A stretch of 64,000 bases of DNA, taken from Pempheris klunzingeri. Lineage: Eukaryota; Chordata; Actinopteri; Acropomatiformes; Pempheridae. This document shows positions 10,626 to 22,407 of the stretch, piece by piece (within the stretch, counting starts at the first letter, position 1; each line of letters begins with the position of its first letter). The notes beneath the pieces are model-generated. The model worked only from the letters and a program-made list of their open reading frames with translations, made no database searches and had not been told where the DNA came from. A program made the position numbers and the translations under genes. The stretch covers positions 19,082,885-19,146,884 of the forward strand of contig NC_092029.1 of assembly GCF_042242105.1 (NCBI RefSeq), read 5' to 3'.

Positions 10626-13185
10626 TTCCAGTGCGGCTCTGGTTTGGTCTCCACCAACTCCTGAGAAACATATGTGGCTATTTAGATGCCGAATGCTCAA
10701 CAAGGTCCACAGCTTGGCTTCTAACTTTGTTTGCAGTGTGGTGCTGTGCAGGTAGCGTGCTGGAAACAGCTGCCTGTTCCACCTGAAAACAACACAGTTA
10801 GCTACAAGAGACGGAAAGAGAGGTAGAGCAGAGCAGCCTTGCAAAGTTGGGTGATAATTTCGCATTACACACAGTCATCGGACACATTGTTAACACAAAA
10901 AAAGTTGATTAGCAAACTTCTTTCACTGCTTTCTACTGCAATGTTGACACTTGATACAGATATAACACTAACCGTGTGGAGCGCCTGGATTCATGACCAT
11001 CACGTGAAAGTCCATCTTGGCAGGCTCCAAATGATGTGCTTGTGGCAGATCCTAAAGAGTATCTTTTATAGTGAATGTGCCTGCCCCTTTACAAACAGTT
11101 TCTATAGACGACTTCCCAGGTGGGCCATAACATAACATAACAAAAGCACTGTGCATACAGCATAATTTCCGCATAATGTTTTTACTGGCAGGGTTTCCTC
11201 AAGTCCTTCAGAGCGTGTTAATAATTTGCTGTTACAGAGAATATCTCTCTTAAGCAATCAGAGGGAGGCCAAAGTTAAAGTAGGGAATTGTCCAGAGTGT
11301 CTCTGGACAATCCTGGCAGATCCACTTTCAACTTTTAATATCTTTAAACAACTTGTGGAAAGAACTATAGACAAAGAAACAGCCAGAAATGATCATGTGA
11401 ATTGAGTACAATAGTAAATCTTGACTAACGTAACAATTGCGGTAAAAGTCGAACTCAAGAACCAGCGTTGCTACTGAAAGGTTACTTGGTTGGATGCTGA
11501 AAATATATCAAAGCAGCTTGAAAAAATGAAATGGCTTAATAATTCATAATAATCTGTAAATCAGTAAGATTTAAAACTAGGGGTTTCACAGCACAGAGGT
11601 CAACGTTTTGATAATAACTTATGCGAGGCATGTTCTGACTGTCTTCAGGATTTGCCTGGGGTTCATTCTTTATACTCTGTAATCTGCTTTTTTTGTGCCC
11701 CGGCCATCTTGAGTTTTTGCCCAATATTGTTCAGTGAGGGAGTCTTATTTCCTGTTCCAGTTTGGGTGTTTCAGTAGGAAGCTGGAGATATAATAAAAAG
11801 GATAAAGGATTTGATTTCACATTTACTGTTTGACTACTGTTACAGTATATGCATCATGATAAGGCCTTACTGAAGACTTCAGTGGTTTAATCTTTATAGC
11901 TCTTCTGAATGTTGTGTAACAGAGTGCAATTTCCCTGTGCTTTCTATTGGCACGACTGGAGCAAGACACAGCTACCTGACTACTTTGCTGTTTCATTCAA
12001 ATGAAAAATTCAGAAATAGCATATGTGGCTATCTATAGATATGTATATAGATAGATAGATCTTTTTATTAATTGATTAAGTTTTACTCTAAAAATGCCAG
12101 AAAATAGCAAAGTCTGTTGCCTGCTGTGTTCAGTCTCAAGTTTTTCTAACTAGGGAGTACAATTTCTTCTACAGTAGAAGGAAACATCAGTTCTCTTGGT
12201 GAAAGATATACAGCACTTTCAACATACGCCATTAATGCCGTGGGTTTGATGTTTAATAGCATTTGGGTTTGGCCTGTAAGAGAAGAGCTTCACTTTTGCT
12301 CATTCAGACATTCTACATTTTCACCTGCATTTTCATTACACCTCCCTGGACTGTTGAAGGAAAGATGCATATATGGGGGGTATTCGACAGCATGAGGATG
12401 GTGAACCACACACTAAAGGGGCTCTCCAAGAGCAGTCAGCTCGTCATGATAGTGCTCTGAAGGGAGCTTCGTTCAGTCTGAGAAAATAACCCAGGTGATG
12501 CTGTCTTGGCTGGGCTTGGAGACAACGTATCTTAACAAAAGCCTGTGTTATAAACTGGGGTTGTTGAGTTTGAAAGATTTACCTGGTAGGGAAGGATGGT
12601 CACTTATTGGAGCTTGACACATACTAGTAGGAACTAAAAGTCTGATTTTGTCACAGTCTGTCAGATTAAGAGACCATGGGCCTCTGGGCACAAACATGAA
12701 GAAGGTCCCCCACTCCTGCTACAGTACTTAGGAGCATTGTTTTTATTATTTAGAATTTCTAGTAGTTGAAGTTTGTCTTTTTGGTAGTTTTCTGTCTCTT
12801 TGTGGTTGTTTTGCGTCTTCTTGAGGTCCTTTTATGTTCTGTGTTTTTCCTCTTTCAGTGACATTTGCAGGTGCATCTATCTATCCGTCTATCTAACCCT
12901 TCATTTTAAAGAGGTACAATATTAAATTGCTGGAGTACCCATTTAATAATTTTCTGTATTTTCAGGCTGTAGAGAGGCTATTGTTCATTTTTAATCACTA
13001 GAACTGCTTCACAGTTCCCAACAGCTGGTGTGGCCACACTGCAGCCGAAAACTCTTTTACTTGAATATGACTTGATAACATCAATAAGTAATATTGGATA
13101 TACTAGTGTGTACCTTGGATTTAACTCAATGTTCTGTCGATTTTGCTGCAACAAATCCACAACGGATCAACGTGTTAGGTCTCCT
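10626..13185. other. gene-free intergenic stretch
   Basis: Contains short tetranucleotide runs (GATA-type about 12040-12060, ATCT-type about 12873-12896) and a decayed GTCTCTTTGTGGTTGTTTTG-like tract at 12780-12860. No exon-like frame or RNA gene is supported. Confidence 0.4.
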
Positions 13186-13570
13186 CGAGTTTAGGCCCAG
13201 GCTTAGTTCATGTGCTTCTCTGTTACTTTCTTTTTTTTATTGTGCCGTTCGACTTTTCCCTTTAGTTTCAGGCTCCTTGACTTCCTGCCCTTGTATGTTT
13301 CCCGCTCCTGTGAATATCTGCCCTACCCTGATTGTTTCCACGTGTGCTCCCTTCCCTGGTGTGCATGTATCGTCTGAGTTTTCCTCTGTCCTGTGCCAGG
13401 TCGTCTTGTGCTCGAGTGTTCCAGTGTCTTTAGTCAGCATTGGTATTTTGAGTTTAGTCAGGTCGGCATCTATTAGTAAGTATTTTGTTGCCTTGTCCTT
13501 GTTTTTGTACAAAATTGAAGCTGCACATTTTTACAATCTGTTTTGCCACGTGTCGAGCTTTTGAGTCCAT
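13186..13570 (+). repeat. dispersed repeat copy A, pairs with 42200-42660
   Basis: This stretch matches the reverse complement of 42200-42660 over about 380 bases. Shared blocks include CTTGACTTCCTGCCC, TGTTTCC(or GCC)GCTCCTGTGA and TTTTCCTCTGTCCTGTGCC (one-base variants). In the other copy the 3' part includes CAATAAACTGCACCTTTTTA, a likely poly(A) signal region. This could be a solo LTR or the 3' end of a retroelement. I cannot tell which, and no internal part is present. This copy is the more diverged. Confidence 0.6.
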
Positions 13571-13637
13571 CTCCTCGTGTGTGACACAAAGCAAAAAAGT
13601 GAATACATAAATTACACATAGAAGGATGAATCAGTAT

Positions 13638-13690
13638 CCGAATCCGAATCAGAATTACTTTAATAATCCCCAGGGGGAAATTGCTTAATG
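13638..13690. repeat. retroposon tail, (GAATCC)n plus ACTTTAATAATCCCC
   Basis: GAATCC/GAATCA hexamers lead into ACTTTAATAATCCCCAGGGG and GAAATTGC. It is the same class of end as at 7409-7466. Confidence 0.5.
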
Positions 13691-15982
13691 AGCTCACAAT
13701 TTAAAATATGTAATCACACGGGCCCACCCTGTGCCTGTATGGGTGTAGCATTTACATTTCAGGCATGACAAATGACAGCTTGTTCCCCAGCTTCATAAAG
13801 AGGAAGAGCTCTGATGCCATCTATTGATAAGTTCCACATTGTGTTTGTTTTAAAGGACAAGAACATAATGTACTTTTCACACATGCAGTATGCTGATGGT
13901 GGGGCTCCCTCTCAGCGAGAAATCTGTTGAAGATGTATAATCCTTGCTGTTATTTGTGCCTCTGCTTATTTACTCTGCAGTGTCTGATCTCGGCCTTATC
14001 CCACGCTTCCTTGAAATGCAAATAATGACAACTCACAAAGACTAATATTTGTTCAGAGCCTGTGGGCTGAAACTCTGATCCAGAATTCTAATTGGAAAAA
14101 GCTGTCGTATTGGAGATGTTACAGACCCACACGGATCTTCTGTTTATGGGACATGTCGTTGTCTGCAGCAGAAAAGCATTAAAGTATAAACATAAGAAGT
14201 CCTAACTCTTGTGACAATGGTCAAAGCTAGAAGAATGCTCTGTGTTTGACTGCTGCCATCTAGTGACTACAATAACAACATGCACTGTGGGTATGACTCA
14301 CGTTTGGAGTGTCTGACTCAGGACTTAACATATTTCACCGATTTCCTGCTGTAAACAGCAAGAAATTTCACACTTCATCACCAAAAAGTTGTGATAATGC
14401 AGGCTGTTGAAGATGCAGACTTGACATACTTCTGTTAGACCCGCAGGAAGCACCTAGTCATCGAGAAAGTCAGCTCAACCAAAACTTCGTGAATGATCTG
14501 TAATATTTGCATGAGAACAATGCCCCAGCATTATCATGATCCAACTTTCTCATTTGAATTTTAACCAAGGAGATAAACTTGAGCATTTAGTTTCACAGTA
14601 AATATACAGTACACCATTGTGGTGATGGAGGAAGTTGCCAGATCCATTAAGAAAAAGTGGAAAATTCTGTGGTATTAGCAGTGAAAGGCCCCACGGGCGC
14701 CACAGGTCTCTGTAGGCTCGCACAAACTGAGTTATAATGAGCTCATCACACTGCAAAATGCTCATCTGCAAACCACCGACAACCATTTCTCATCCCATTT
14801 GTAATTAAGCGACATACTTAAATGCTGCTAACGTATTTTATTCTATTTCCCACATCTGCCTCTGTGCTTTAGTGGGCCTGTTGCACAGTTATGCTATTAT
14901 CTGATTCAATGCATGCAGGGAGCAAATGGCCTCTGTTATTGACGAGATACAACTTAAATGCACTGGCTTTACAAGAGGCTGTGCACAAACATCTGCAGAC
15001 TAAAACGGCCCATGGATTGAAGTCCCTCCCTGAGGAGGGAGGTACAAACGATAATCACACCAACACAGAAAGACAAATCCAAACTGTTTTTCTGTATTGC
15101 AATGACTTGCTAGAATAAAAAAAAAAAACAGCAGTACATACCGCTGAACGGTGTGGAAAGTAAAAACTTTTCAGTTTTGTGTGTCCAGTGAGCTAGTGGA
15201 AGGCGAAGCAGTGTGTAAAGTTTTCCTGGCTGACACTCAGAGGCCTGTTGATGCTACACAGGGGATTTGCTACAACACATGAGAAATCCCTGCTGCAATG
15301 GGACAGAGCTGCAGAAATAGTGACTTATATGTGCAAATGACATTTCTGGCTTCAGTAGGGAAGGTTTTCACAGGATATCACAAAGAGGAAAATTAAATGA
15401 CAGTGTCATGTATTGCTCCATCTCCAAGAGAGTCACATGTCCAACCTTTAAAAAGGTGGAGCACCCGTGTTTTAAAGACAAAAGTCCTCACTAATGAGGC
15501 ACGACTGCACCCTAACGCTCAGCAGAGCCCCTCAGTGGCCAAATCCTCATGTTATGATTTATGCCGTTTGTTGCAAATGTGGAGAGTTAAAGAAATCTTT
15601 CCTTTAACCCCTTTTACCCTAAAGTGGTATTCCTGATGGTATTCGTTCATCATTTTATGCCAGATGCTAAAATTAGCAAAGACTTAAACACGGGTTCATC
15701 TCTCCACAGTCTGATAATGAAGTGTATTTAAACCTCGAGGTGCTCTGTCATCTCTGTGATTTCATAAAACCTGCAAAAACCACAACATATTTTCCTTCTT
15801 TATAAACTTTTAGGTCTTTTTTTTTAATAAAGCATCAAATAATATATTAAATTTCCTTCAATATGACTTCTGTCTGTCAGCAGTCAAGTCTTTGATGTAT
15901 AAACAATCAGAAACTTCTTAGTCTTATTATCATTTGTTGCAATTATTATGAGGACTGGTATGATATATAGACAGTGTATGTA
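13691..15982. other. gene-free intergenic stretch
   Basis: No coding exon is supported. GCCATCTAGTGA at 14254-14265 is a one-mismatch fit to the CTCF core. A short A run lies at 15117-15129. Confidence 0.4.
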
Positions 15983-16802
15983 CAGTACTGTGCAAAAGTC
16001 TTAAGCAGGCGAGAAGAAGTGCTGTAAAGTAAGAATACTTTCAAAAATATAAAATTTAATTGTATATTTTTATCGATTTAGAAAAAGTAAAGTGAGCAAA
16101 CAGAAGAAAAATCTAAATCAAGTCAACATTTGGTGTGACCACCCTCTGCCTTCGAAACAGCATCAATTCTTTGAGGTACATTTGCACAAAGTCAGGGATT
16201 TAGTCAGGATTTAGGGTCATAGTCAGGTATATGATTAGGAGGATTAAAACTGAGGGAGGAACAGCCAAACTCTGCTACCAAGGTGAGGCTGTGGACGGTT
16301 TCATGTCCCAGGTCATCATGTTCAGACTGAGCACAGCAGCAAGACACAAGGTGGTTATACTGCATCTGCAAGGTCTCTCCCAGGCAAAGATTTCAGAGCA
16401 GACTGGGGTTTCAGGATGTGCTGTTCAAGCTCTTTTGAAGAAACACAAAGACACGAGCAATGTTGAGGACTGTAGACACAGTGGTCGGCCAAGGAAACTT
16501 AGTGCAGCAGAGAATCGATATCAGAAGATGTCCAGCAGCCATCAGCTCAGAACCAGCAGAGACCAGTTTGACCCTGGTACACCCATCTACTATCTGGAGA
16601 GGTCTGGCCAGAAGTCTAATTAGTGAAAGAATTGCAGCCAAACAGCCAAACCTCTGACGGTGATCACACCAAATATTGACTTAGAGTCTTGTGTTCACTC
16701 ACTTTGCATTTTATAAATTGAGTAAAAAACAATTTAACTTTTGAAAGCATTCTTAAATTACAGCATTTCTTCACACCTGCCTAAGACTTTTGCACGGTAC
16801 TG
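15983..16802 (+). mobile_element. Tc1-like DNA transposon, internally deleted
   Basis: The left end, CAGTACTGTGCAAAAGTCTT, matches the inverse of the right end, AAGACTTTTGCACGGTACTG, and similarity continues inwards for roughly 100 bases. TA precedes the left end; the right flank has TC, a decayed TA. Inside, the frame at 16231-16623 encodes the N-terminal helix-turn-helix part of a Tc1 transposase. Telling peptide pieces are VVILHLQGLSQAKISEQTGV and DCRHSGRPRKLSA, the latter being the GRPRK-type motif between the two DNA-binding subdomains. The frame ends before the DDE catalytic domain, and at 820 bp the element is about half the length of an autonomous Tc1 (about 1.6 kb). It is therefore non-autonomous. 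Substitutions between the ends indicate moderate age. Confidence 0.88.
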
Positions 16803-17218
16803 TCACTGTTTCTGCCAACACTGTTTCCTGGAAGTAGAGACGCTCTCTGCGCTGTGATTCATGATTTAATTTCCAATTATTTCAGGCTGTGTCGTGCTTT
16901 ATCTCACTGGGTCACATGCCTAGCCTGTTTGCGTTATCTGGAGGAAGCGGTCCAGCGGCCTAACTAACAGCAGATGTGGCCTTTTAATAACCATGAGTGG
17001 GGGTGTGACAGCCTGCGGGGGTTATACAGAGAAAATGTCATTGACAGTCAAAGATGACATCAAAATATCTTGCATAGGAATTAAACAGTTAAAAACAGGA
17101 CCACAGTTTTATTGTCATTTAGCTGTCAGATGCTTTTTGCCATCCAGGTTTTAAGGCTTCATGAGAAGTTTCATTTCAGTAAATAGTCTGTATGCTGCCT
17201 CTCAAGTCATTTCAGCAA
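16803..17218. other. gene-free intergenic stretch
   Basis: No supported feature. Confidence 0.4.
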
Positions 17219-17345
17219 CTTTAAGTGCTTTTGCATGACATTCTCATTCATGCATCATTCATACAGGAGGAACACACATTAACACAGTGAAGCTATGCTT
17301 CAGGAGCAAGTTGGGGTTCAGTGTCTTACCCAATCGGCCATGGTT
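17219..17345 (+). repeat. decayed copy of the TGGTAAATGGACT-family repeat
   Basis: Keeps the order of blocks seen at 10340-10625: a CATTCATACAGGAGG block, then CAGGAGCAAGTTGGGGTTCA and GTGTCTTACCCA. Both ends are lost. Confidence 0.45.
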
Positions 17346-17893
17346 AGGTAAAGCAGGCAGAGGAAGATGGCATCTTAACACAATTGATGTCTCATAACTT
17401 AGTGTCATAGGTCAAAAAAAAATATACAGGCAATGCTGCAAGTCAATGAACTGGGGTTTTACTGGGGTTTTTGATTTCCATGCTATTTTTGCATTAACAT
17501 GATCAAGTGCTTTCATTTGTTATTTAGTTCACTGGATTTCTGTGTGGTTATTTTATTCATAAACAACTGAGATTCCACAAAATTCCCACCATCATGACGA
17601 CATTAGCTCATATTACCTACCGCCTTTGGTTACGGAAAAGTAGAAAACAGACCATTTGACAGCTATTGTCTAACACTGCAGTGTCCTATATAGACCTAAT
17701 ACTGTCCCAGTATCTGACCTAGCATGTCAAGTTCCATCTCCTATTGTAAAGTCCTCTCCTATTGGGGATATCACATTTTCAGTCCTGTGGTTTCAGGTCC
17801 CTCTTGTTATGTGTATGAGGCAAGATTTACAAAAACATTGGATTCCGCTTCAACCAGTCAAACCTGACAAACCTGACAGGTAACCTATGGATC

Positions 17894-17913
17894 GGGGGGG
17901 GGGGGGGGGGGGG
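17894..17913. repeat. poly-G tract
   Basis: Twenty consecutive G on the plus strand, just before the reverse SINE copy. A run this long is prone to length errors in sequencing. Confidence 0.95.
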
Positions 17914-18080
17914 ATTTTGATCCCGAGCGCTGAGCTTGAAACAAACAAGGCACATCTTCCTGCCACATTTATCATAAATCTTCAGTTCAGAGTTGTTAAT
18001 TAACCCACCCTGAGGATTCAAGCCTGGAACCTTCTCGCTGTGGGGCAACAGTGGTAACCACCACACCGCCGTGCTGCCCT
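17914..18080 (-). repeat. SINE head, partial copy, reverse orientation
   Basis: Read on the minus strand it begins GGGCAGCACGGCGGTGTGGT and has the B-box-like GGCTTGAATCC. It matches the first part of the repeat at 530-876. The rest is absent, and the copy stops near the poly-G tract. Confidence 0.6.
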
Positions 18081-18290
18081 TAGATAGAGAAATATAGATA
18101 GGGAATAAAACCAGAATGAAATGAGTAATAATAAGATTAGAAATAAGAAAAAAATACTTGTGCTAAAATAAACTTAATCAACTTAAGAACTTCCAATTTC
18201 CCTTTCACAAAGAACAAAGTTATTCACAACATAATCAAATCAAATCAAATTGGTTGGTAACTCTGTTGGTACATACACATGCGCAGTGGT
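18081..18290. other. AT-rich spacer with an (AATCA)n tract
   Basis: Short AATCA/AATCAA iteration near 18233-18252 and otherwise nothing. Confidence 0.4.
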
Positions 18291-18500
18291 AGGGAGTAGC
18301 CTTGTAGAGTCAATCAAATACTTTAGGCTTACCTACTTAATTCTGAGATACTCGTACTCAAGTTGAGTATTTCCATTCTATGCTACTTGATACTTCTACG
18401 CCTGTAGTGGCGTAGTAGTTTGCTTCCGAGCAAAATATTGTACTTTTTGTTCACTACACTTATTTGACAGCTTTAGTCTCTTTCTTTGCAGATATGGATT
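18291..18500. repeat. decayed interspersed repeat
   Basis: Contains ATTGTACTTTTTGTTCACTA and CACTTATTTGACAGCTTTAG, which I recognise from a repeat widespread in fish (usual form TACTTTTTACTCCACTACAT). I cannot place it in a superfamily. Confidence 0.4.
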
Positions 18501-19783
18501 ATTACCACAACTATAAACCAAGTGATTAACTATAAATGTATTACAATAGGATCATTTACCCAGCAGTACTGTGTACACAGTCATTAAATACAATCGAAAT
18601 GACGAACACATCAATGATCAATACTAAATGATCCGATATCATAACATATGATTCTGAAATGGGCCTTTCTGCACGAGTTCTTTTACTTTGTGCACTTCTA
18701 AGTATATTAACCCTTTCATGCATAGAGGTCACTACAGTGTGCAGCTATTCAAAAAGCAGTTTTCTTGTATATGCATGAGTTTTGATAGTTGCACATCAGC
18801 CACTACAGTGGAAGCTACTGCATCATCTCATACACTGCTACCCAGGGGGAAGCCATTGGAAGTGGAAAAAAAAAAAGAGTGAAACCAAGATGGTCGACAG
18901 ACAGCCAGAAACACCAAGTTGCTCTTTTGTTTCTGTTCAAACCTTCTAGAAAAAGAGACCCTGCAGATTAGAAAAATATGGTGACATCAAGTAACATCTA
19001 AGGAGTCATGCAGTTGCTAAAATTTCCAAGTAATGATTTTATATTGGGAGGAAATTATGATTCATGACTAGCTATATTTCAACTACTGGACATGTAAATT
19101 TATCTTTATAAAATATAGGTTGAAAAAAAAAATAAAGTTCAAATCTTGTTTTTCATGAATAAAGATGAATAAAAACACTTGAGGTTATCATAATTATATA
19201 TATATACACACATATATATATATAGGGTACTTCTTCCCCACTGAGTCACCAAAGTCAATTCCAGTTCCTGTAACAAAACACAAATGCTTTTCATACATTT
19301 TATTGTGCAGCCGTGGCCAAAACTACAAATCCACTCGCGCAGTCTTTAATCACTTCCACACCATGATGCTGCAGATGAATAAAAACAACTGTCATCGCAG
19401 TGAGGATGCACGAGTATGAGAGACGTCCTCGCCGATCTCACCATTCCCCCTGGTGCCTGCGTTTCTGCTCTCCCTGTCATGTTGCACAACTATAGGTAGG
19501 ACAATGATCCCCTGAGCACGAGTTCAGTGAACGCCCCCTGCGCCTCACGGTGGCTGGATTGTACACGTCAGCAGTCAATGAGTTGCACTAAGATGTACCA
19601 CAGTCCCATCAGCCTCTTCCTGGTGTGAGCGTGTTGACACATGACCTTGTTTGGGGTAAGAAAAATGAACTTTAACACCGGCCAGCTGTCTTTCCTTCAC
19701 ACTGAATTGACGCATACTTTTTTTTTTTCTTTTTTTAATATTACGCACACTAAGTCGTTCGCTTTTGTTCGGTTTCCTCTACA
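18501..19783. other. intergenic stretch upstream of mgat2
   Basis: Contains a (TA)n/(CA) tract at about 19192-19222. From about 19320 the base composition becomes richer in G and C. No coding exon is supported. Confidence 0.4.
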
Positions 19784-20015
19784 GGTGGCAAAAACAAGCG
19801 GCTGTCCGGCATATGTCACGGTTTTCGTGTGGAGAGAGGATCCAGCCAGAGGACGGCAGCAGGAGTAGTCACTCATGACATTTGGTTTGAGGACGAGCGA
19901 CGCGACTCTTTCCCTTAAAAGAGTTTCGCCAAAGAGTTTACAATGAAGACGCGCGACTGTAGGCGAACGTAAGCCACCTCCGCCGTGTTCCGCTCCGCTT
20001 CTACTCTTGAGAAAA
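19784..20015 (+). promoter_or_regulatory. mgat2 5' leader and probable promoter
   Basis: CpG-rich DNA directly before the mgat2 start, including GACGAGCGACGCGACTC, GACGCGCGAC and CCGCCGTGTTCCGCTCCGC. A possible leader-exon acceptor (TTTCCTCTACAG) ends at about 19784. The CpG peak against an AT-rich background suggests a TATA-less housekeeping promoter. The transcription start cannot be placed from sequence alone. Confidence 0.45.
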
Positions 20016-21275
20016 ATGAGGCTCCGGCTGCTCAAGAAGAATCTGCTCACGGTTGTGGGTGTTTTCTTCGTGGTCGCGACTCTTCTGGTCTCGACGCGCG
20101 TGTTATTGGTTTCCGATGACGACGCGAGTGGAACTTCCAACGCGGCTAATGGAAACCAGGGCGCGCGTCCTGGCGACATGGTGAAGTTCGGCTTTGGTTC
20201 GCTGCCAGAGTTGACCGAGTCCGTTTACAATGCCAATTACAGACAGTGTGTTCACAATGCGGATAAGTTTCCCGGGGAGCCTCATCTGGTGCTGGTGGTG
20301 CAGGTCCACAACAGGCCCGAATACCTCAGGCTGCTGATCAAGTCGCTGGCCGAAGCTGCTGAGGTCCACAGCTTCCTCCTCATATTCAGCCATGACTATT
20401 TTTCAGAGGAAATAAATGCCATTGTGCAAGGGATAACATTCTGCAAAGTACTGCAGATTTATTTCCCTTTCAGCACTCAGCTGTATCCCAATGAGTTTCC
20501 TGGGCAGGATCCACGAGACTGCCCTCGAGACACATCCAAGGACAACGCTCTGAAAACAGGATGCATCAACGCAGAACACCCTGATTCCTACGGACACTAC
20601 AGGGAGGCCTTCATCACTCAGACCAAACACCACTGGTGGTGGAAATTGCACTTTGTGTGGGAGCGAGTGCAGGTGATGCAGGGCTACAGTGGCTTTGTCA
20701 TTTTTCTGGAAGAGGACAACTACATCTTACCTGACTTTTTCCACTACTATAAATTAATGGTCGCGTACAGAAAGACCAGCTGCCCGGATTGTGACATGCT
20801 AGCTTTGGGTAACCACAACGGCCTGACTGATTTTACCAGATTGTCCAGCAAAGTGTTGACCACTGGGTGGATGTCCACTAAACACAATATAGGCATGGCC
20901 ATCTCCAGGGAGGTGTACTACAAACTGATGGGCTGTAACAATGAATTCTGCACCTATGACGACTACAACTGGGACTGGACTCTGCAGCATCTCTCGGGAG
21001 CCTGCATATCAAAGCCCCTCAAAGTGCTTGTGGCACAGGGCTCCAGGGTTCTCCACACGGGAGACTGTGGCCTCCACCAGAAGGAAAACTGCAGGCCAGA
21101 GTGGGCCTCGCAGAAGGTCGAGGAGGGCCTCCAAACGGTCAAGGACGGCTTTTTCCCTCCATCTCTTGTATTTAACGGTGCAGAAGCAGTGGAGCACAAG
21201 GCACACATGAAGAACGGTGGATGGGGAGATGTCCGAGATCATATGCTATGCAACTGCTACGCCAAACGTCTTTGA
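20016..21275 (+). CDS. mgat2: alpha-1,6-mannosyl-glycoprotein 2-beta-N-acetylglucosaminyltransferase (GnT-II)
   Basis: Single-exon gene of 419 aa, slightly shorter than human MGAT2 (447). The enzyme adds GlcNAc in beta-1,2 linkage to the alpha-1,6 mannose arm, the step that commits N-glycans to complex type, in the medial Golgi. Residues 1-6 are a basic cytosolic tail and about 8-31 a signal-anchor helix. A short stem and the catalytic domain follow. Family blocks seen: VQVHNRPEYLRLL, FPFSTQLYPNEFPG, DPRDCPRD, TKHHWWWKLHFVWERV, a metal-binding FLEEDN (E232, E233, D234), FCTYDDYNWDWTLQ and NGGWGDVRDH. I chose the ATG at 20016; the open frame extends to a TTG at 20007 but no earlier ATG exists in frame. 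The stem is shorter than in mammals, so a close fish paralogue cannot be excluded. The intronless coding region agrees with mammalian MGAT2. Confidence 0.95.
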   Translation: MRLRLLKKNLLTVVGVFFVVATLLVSTRVLLVSDDDASGTSNAANGNQGARPGDMVKFGFGSLPELTESVYNANYRQCVHNADKFPGEPHLVLVVQVHNRPEYLRLLIKSLAEAAEVHSFLLIFSHDYFSEEINAIVQGITFCKVLQIYFPFSTQLYPNEFPGQDPRDCPRDTSKDNALKTGCINAEHPDSYGHYREAFITQTKHHWWWKLHFVWERVQVMQGYSGFVIFLEEDNYILPDFFHYYKLMVAYRKTSCPDCDMLALGNHNGLTDFTRLSSKVLTTGWMSTKHNIGMAISREVYYKLMGCNNEFCTYDDYNWDWTLQHLSGACISKPLKVLVAQGSRVLHTGDCGLHQKENCRPEWASQKVEEGLQTVKDGFFPPSLVFNGAEAVEHKAHMKNGGWGDVRDHMLCNCYAKRL

Positions 21276-22371
21276 ACTGTAACCTTTCTCTGAGTGGTGC
21301 GTTCATTGGTATTCTGCAGATGTGCCATTCATACACGACCTGTCAGGGATTTAGAGGGTGCAGCGCGTTGCTTTTTCACTTTTCAGCGCGTTGACGTCGT
21401 CTTCCAGCGAGGTCGTCTGAGAAATGCAACCAAATCAGTTCTTGCGCGTTGCGTCACACGGCTACACTTCAGCTCGTTTTCGAATCACTTATTTTTAATT
21501 AATTACCAAAGCTGCACAGTTGCCAAAGACTTTTTTTTTAATATTTGTGTTGTGTGTAATGCAGTTCGATAAGTTCGATTTCATGTCACCAGCTTTGTTC
21601 ATCTCTGGGTGTCTCACATCAGATTAGATTTAGATTAGATTAGATGCTCAGCGGTGGGGAGTGATGGTGAACTATTTCAGATTGTGCATACAAACACATA
21701 CTGATTTGCAGTTTTATTTACAAATGCATTCCACTGACTAAGAACACCTCACAGGATGTTTTCGTTGTAGCACTGCTCTTATAAACCATTCAGTTGCAGT
21801 GTTTTTTAACGTGCTTCTTATGGTACGATTTTGGGTGCAACGACAGAAGGGCACATGTAATGTACAGATGTGTAGGTTTAAACAAAATGTGTGGGACAAT
21901 CGTAAATATCTGGGAAAAGCCTCTGCTTTACACAGAAAGTGTTTCTGTGAAGACGACTGTTGACTTTAACTACCAAAAATGACATCATGCACATAATGGG
22001 ATTTGTGTTAGTGAATGTAACTTTCACTTTATGTCTGTTTATAACCAGGGTTTTCTCTTTGAGGTGAAGTCAACTGACACCACTTGCTTTATCAGTCTCC
22101 TGCTCGCCGCTGGATTGATCCCAGGTTGCAAAAACAAGAGCCAGCTTGATATAGATTTTTGTCCTTCGGTTGTGACTGTATATTTGCTCTCTGGTGGGGG
22201 GGAAAAAAGTGACTGTTGGAGTCTTGGTGTTTTTGTTCAGCACACCACGGGATCATCTATATCTATTCTGCATCTCCATCGCACCTGCTTTGTCAGGATT
22301 TTTGGATATAATAACAGGAGACAGATGTTCTTTTTCTGGCATTTATTCAATTGCTGTCACACGTAGTGAAC

Positions 22372-22407
<36 letters not shown>

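Noticed and set aside
10431-10865. 144-codon minus-strand frame
   Set aside because: It overlaps the TGGTAAATGGACT-family repeat and is a by-product of it.
20007-20015. Upstream TTG start for mgat2
   Set aside because: Non-ATG start, nine bases before an ATG whose product begins with the usual basic residues and signal anchor.
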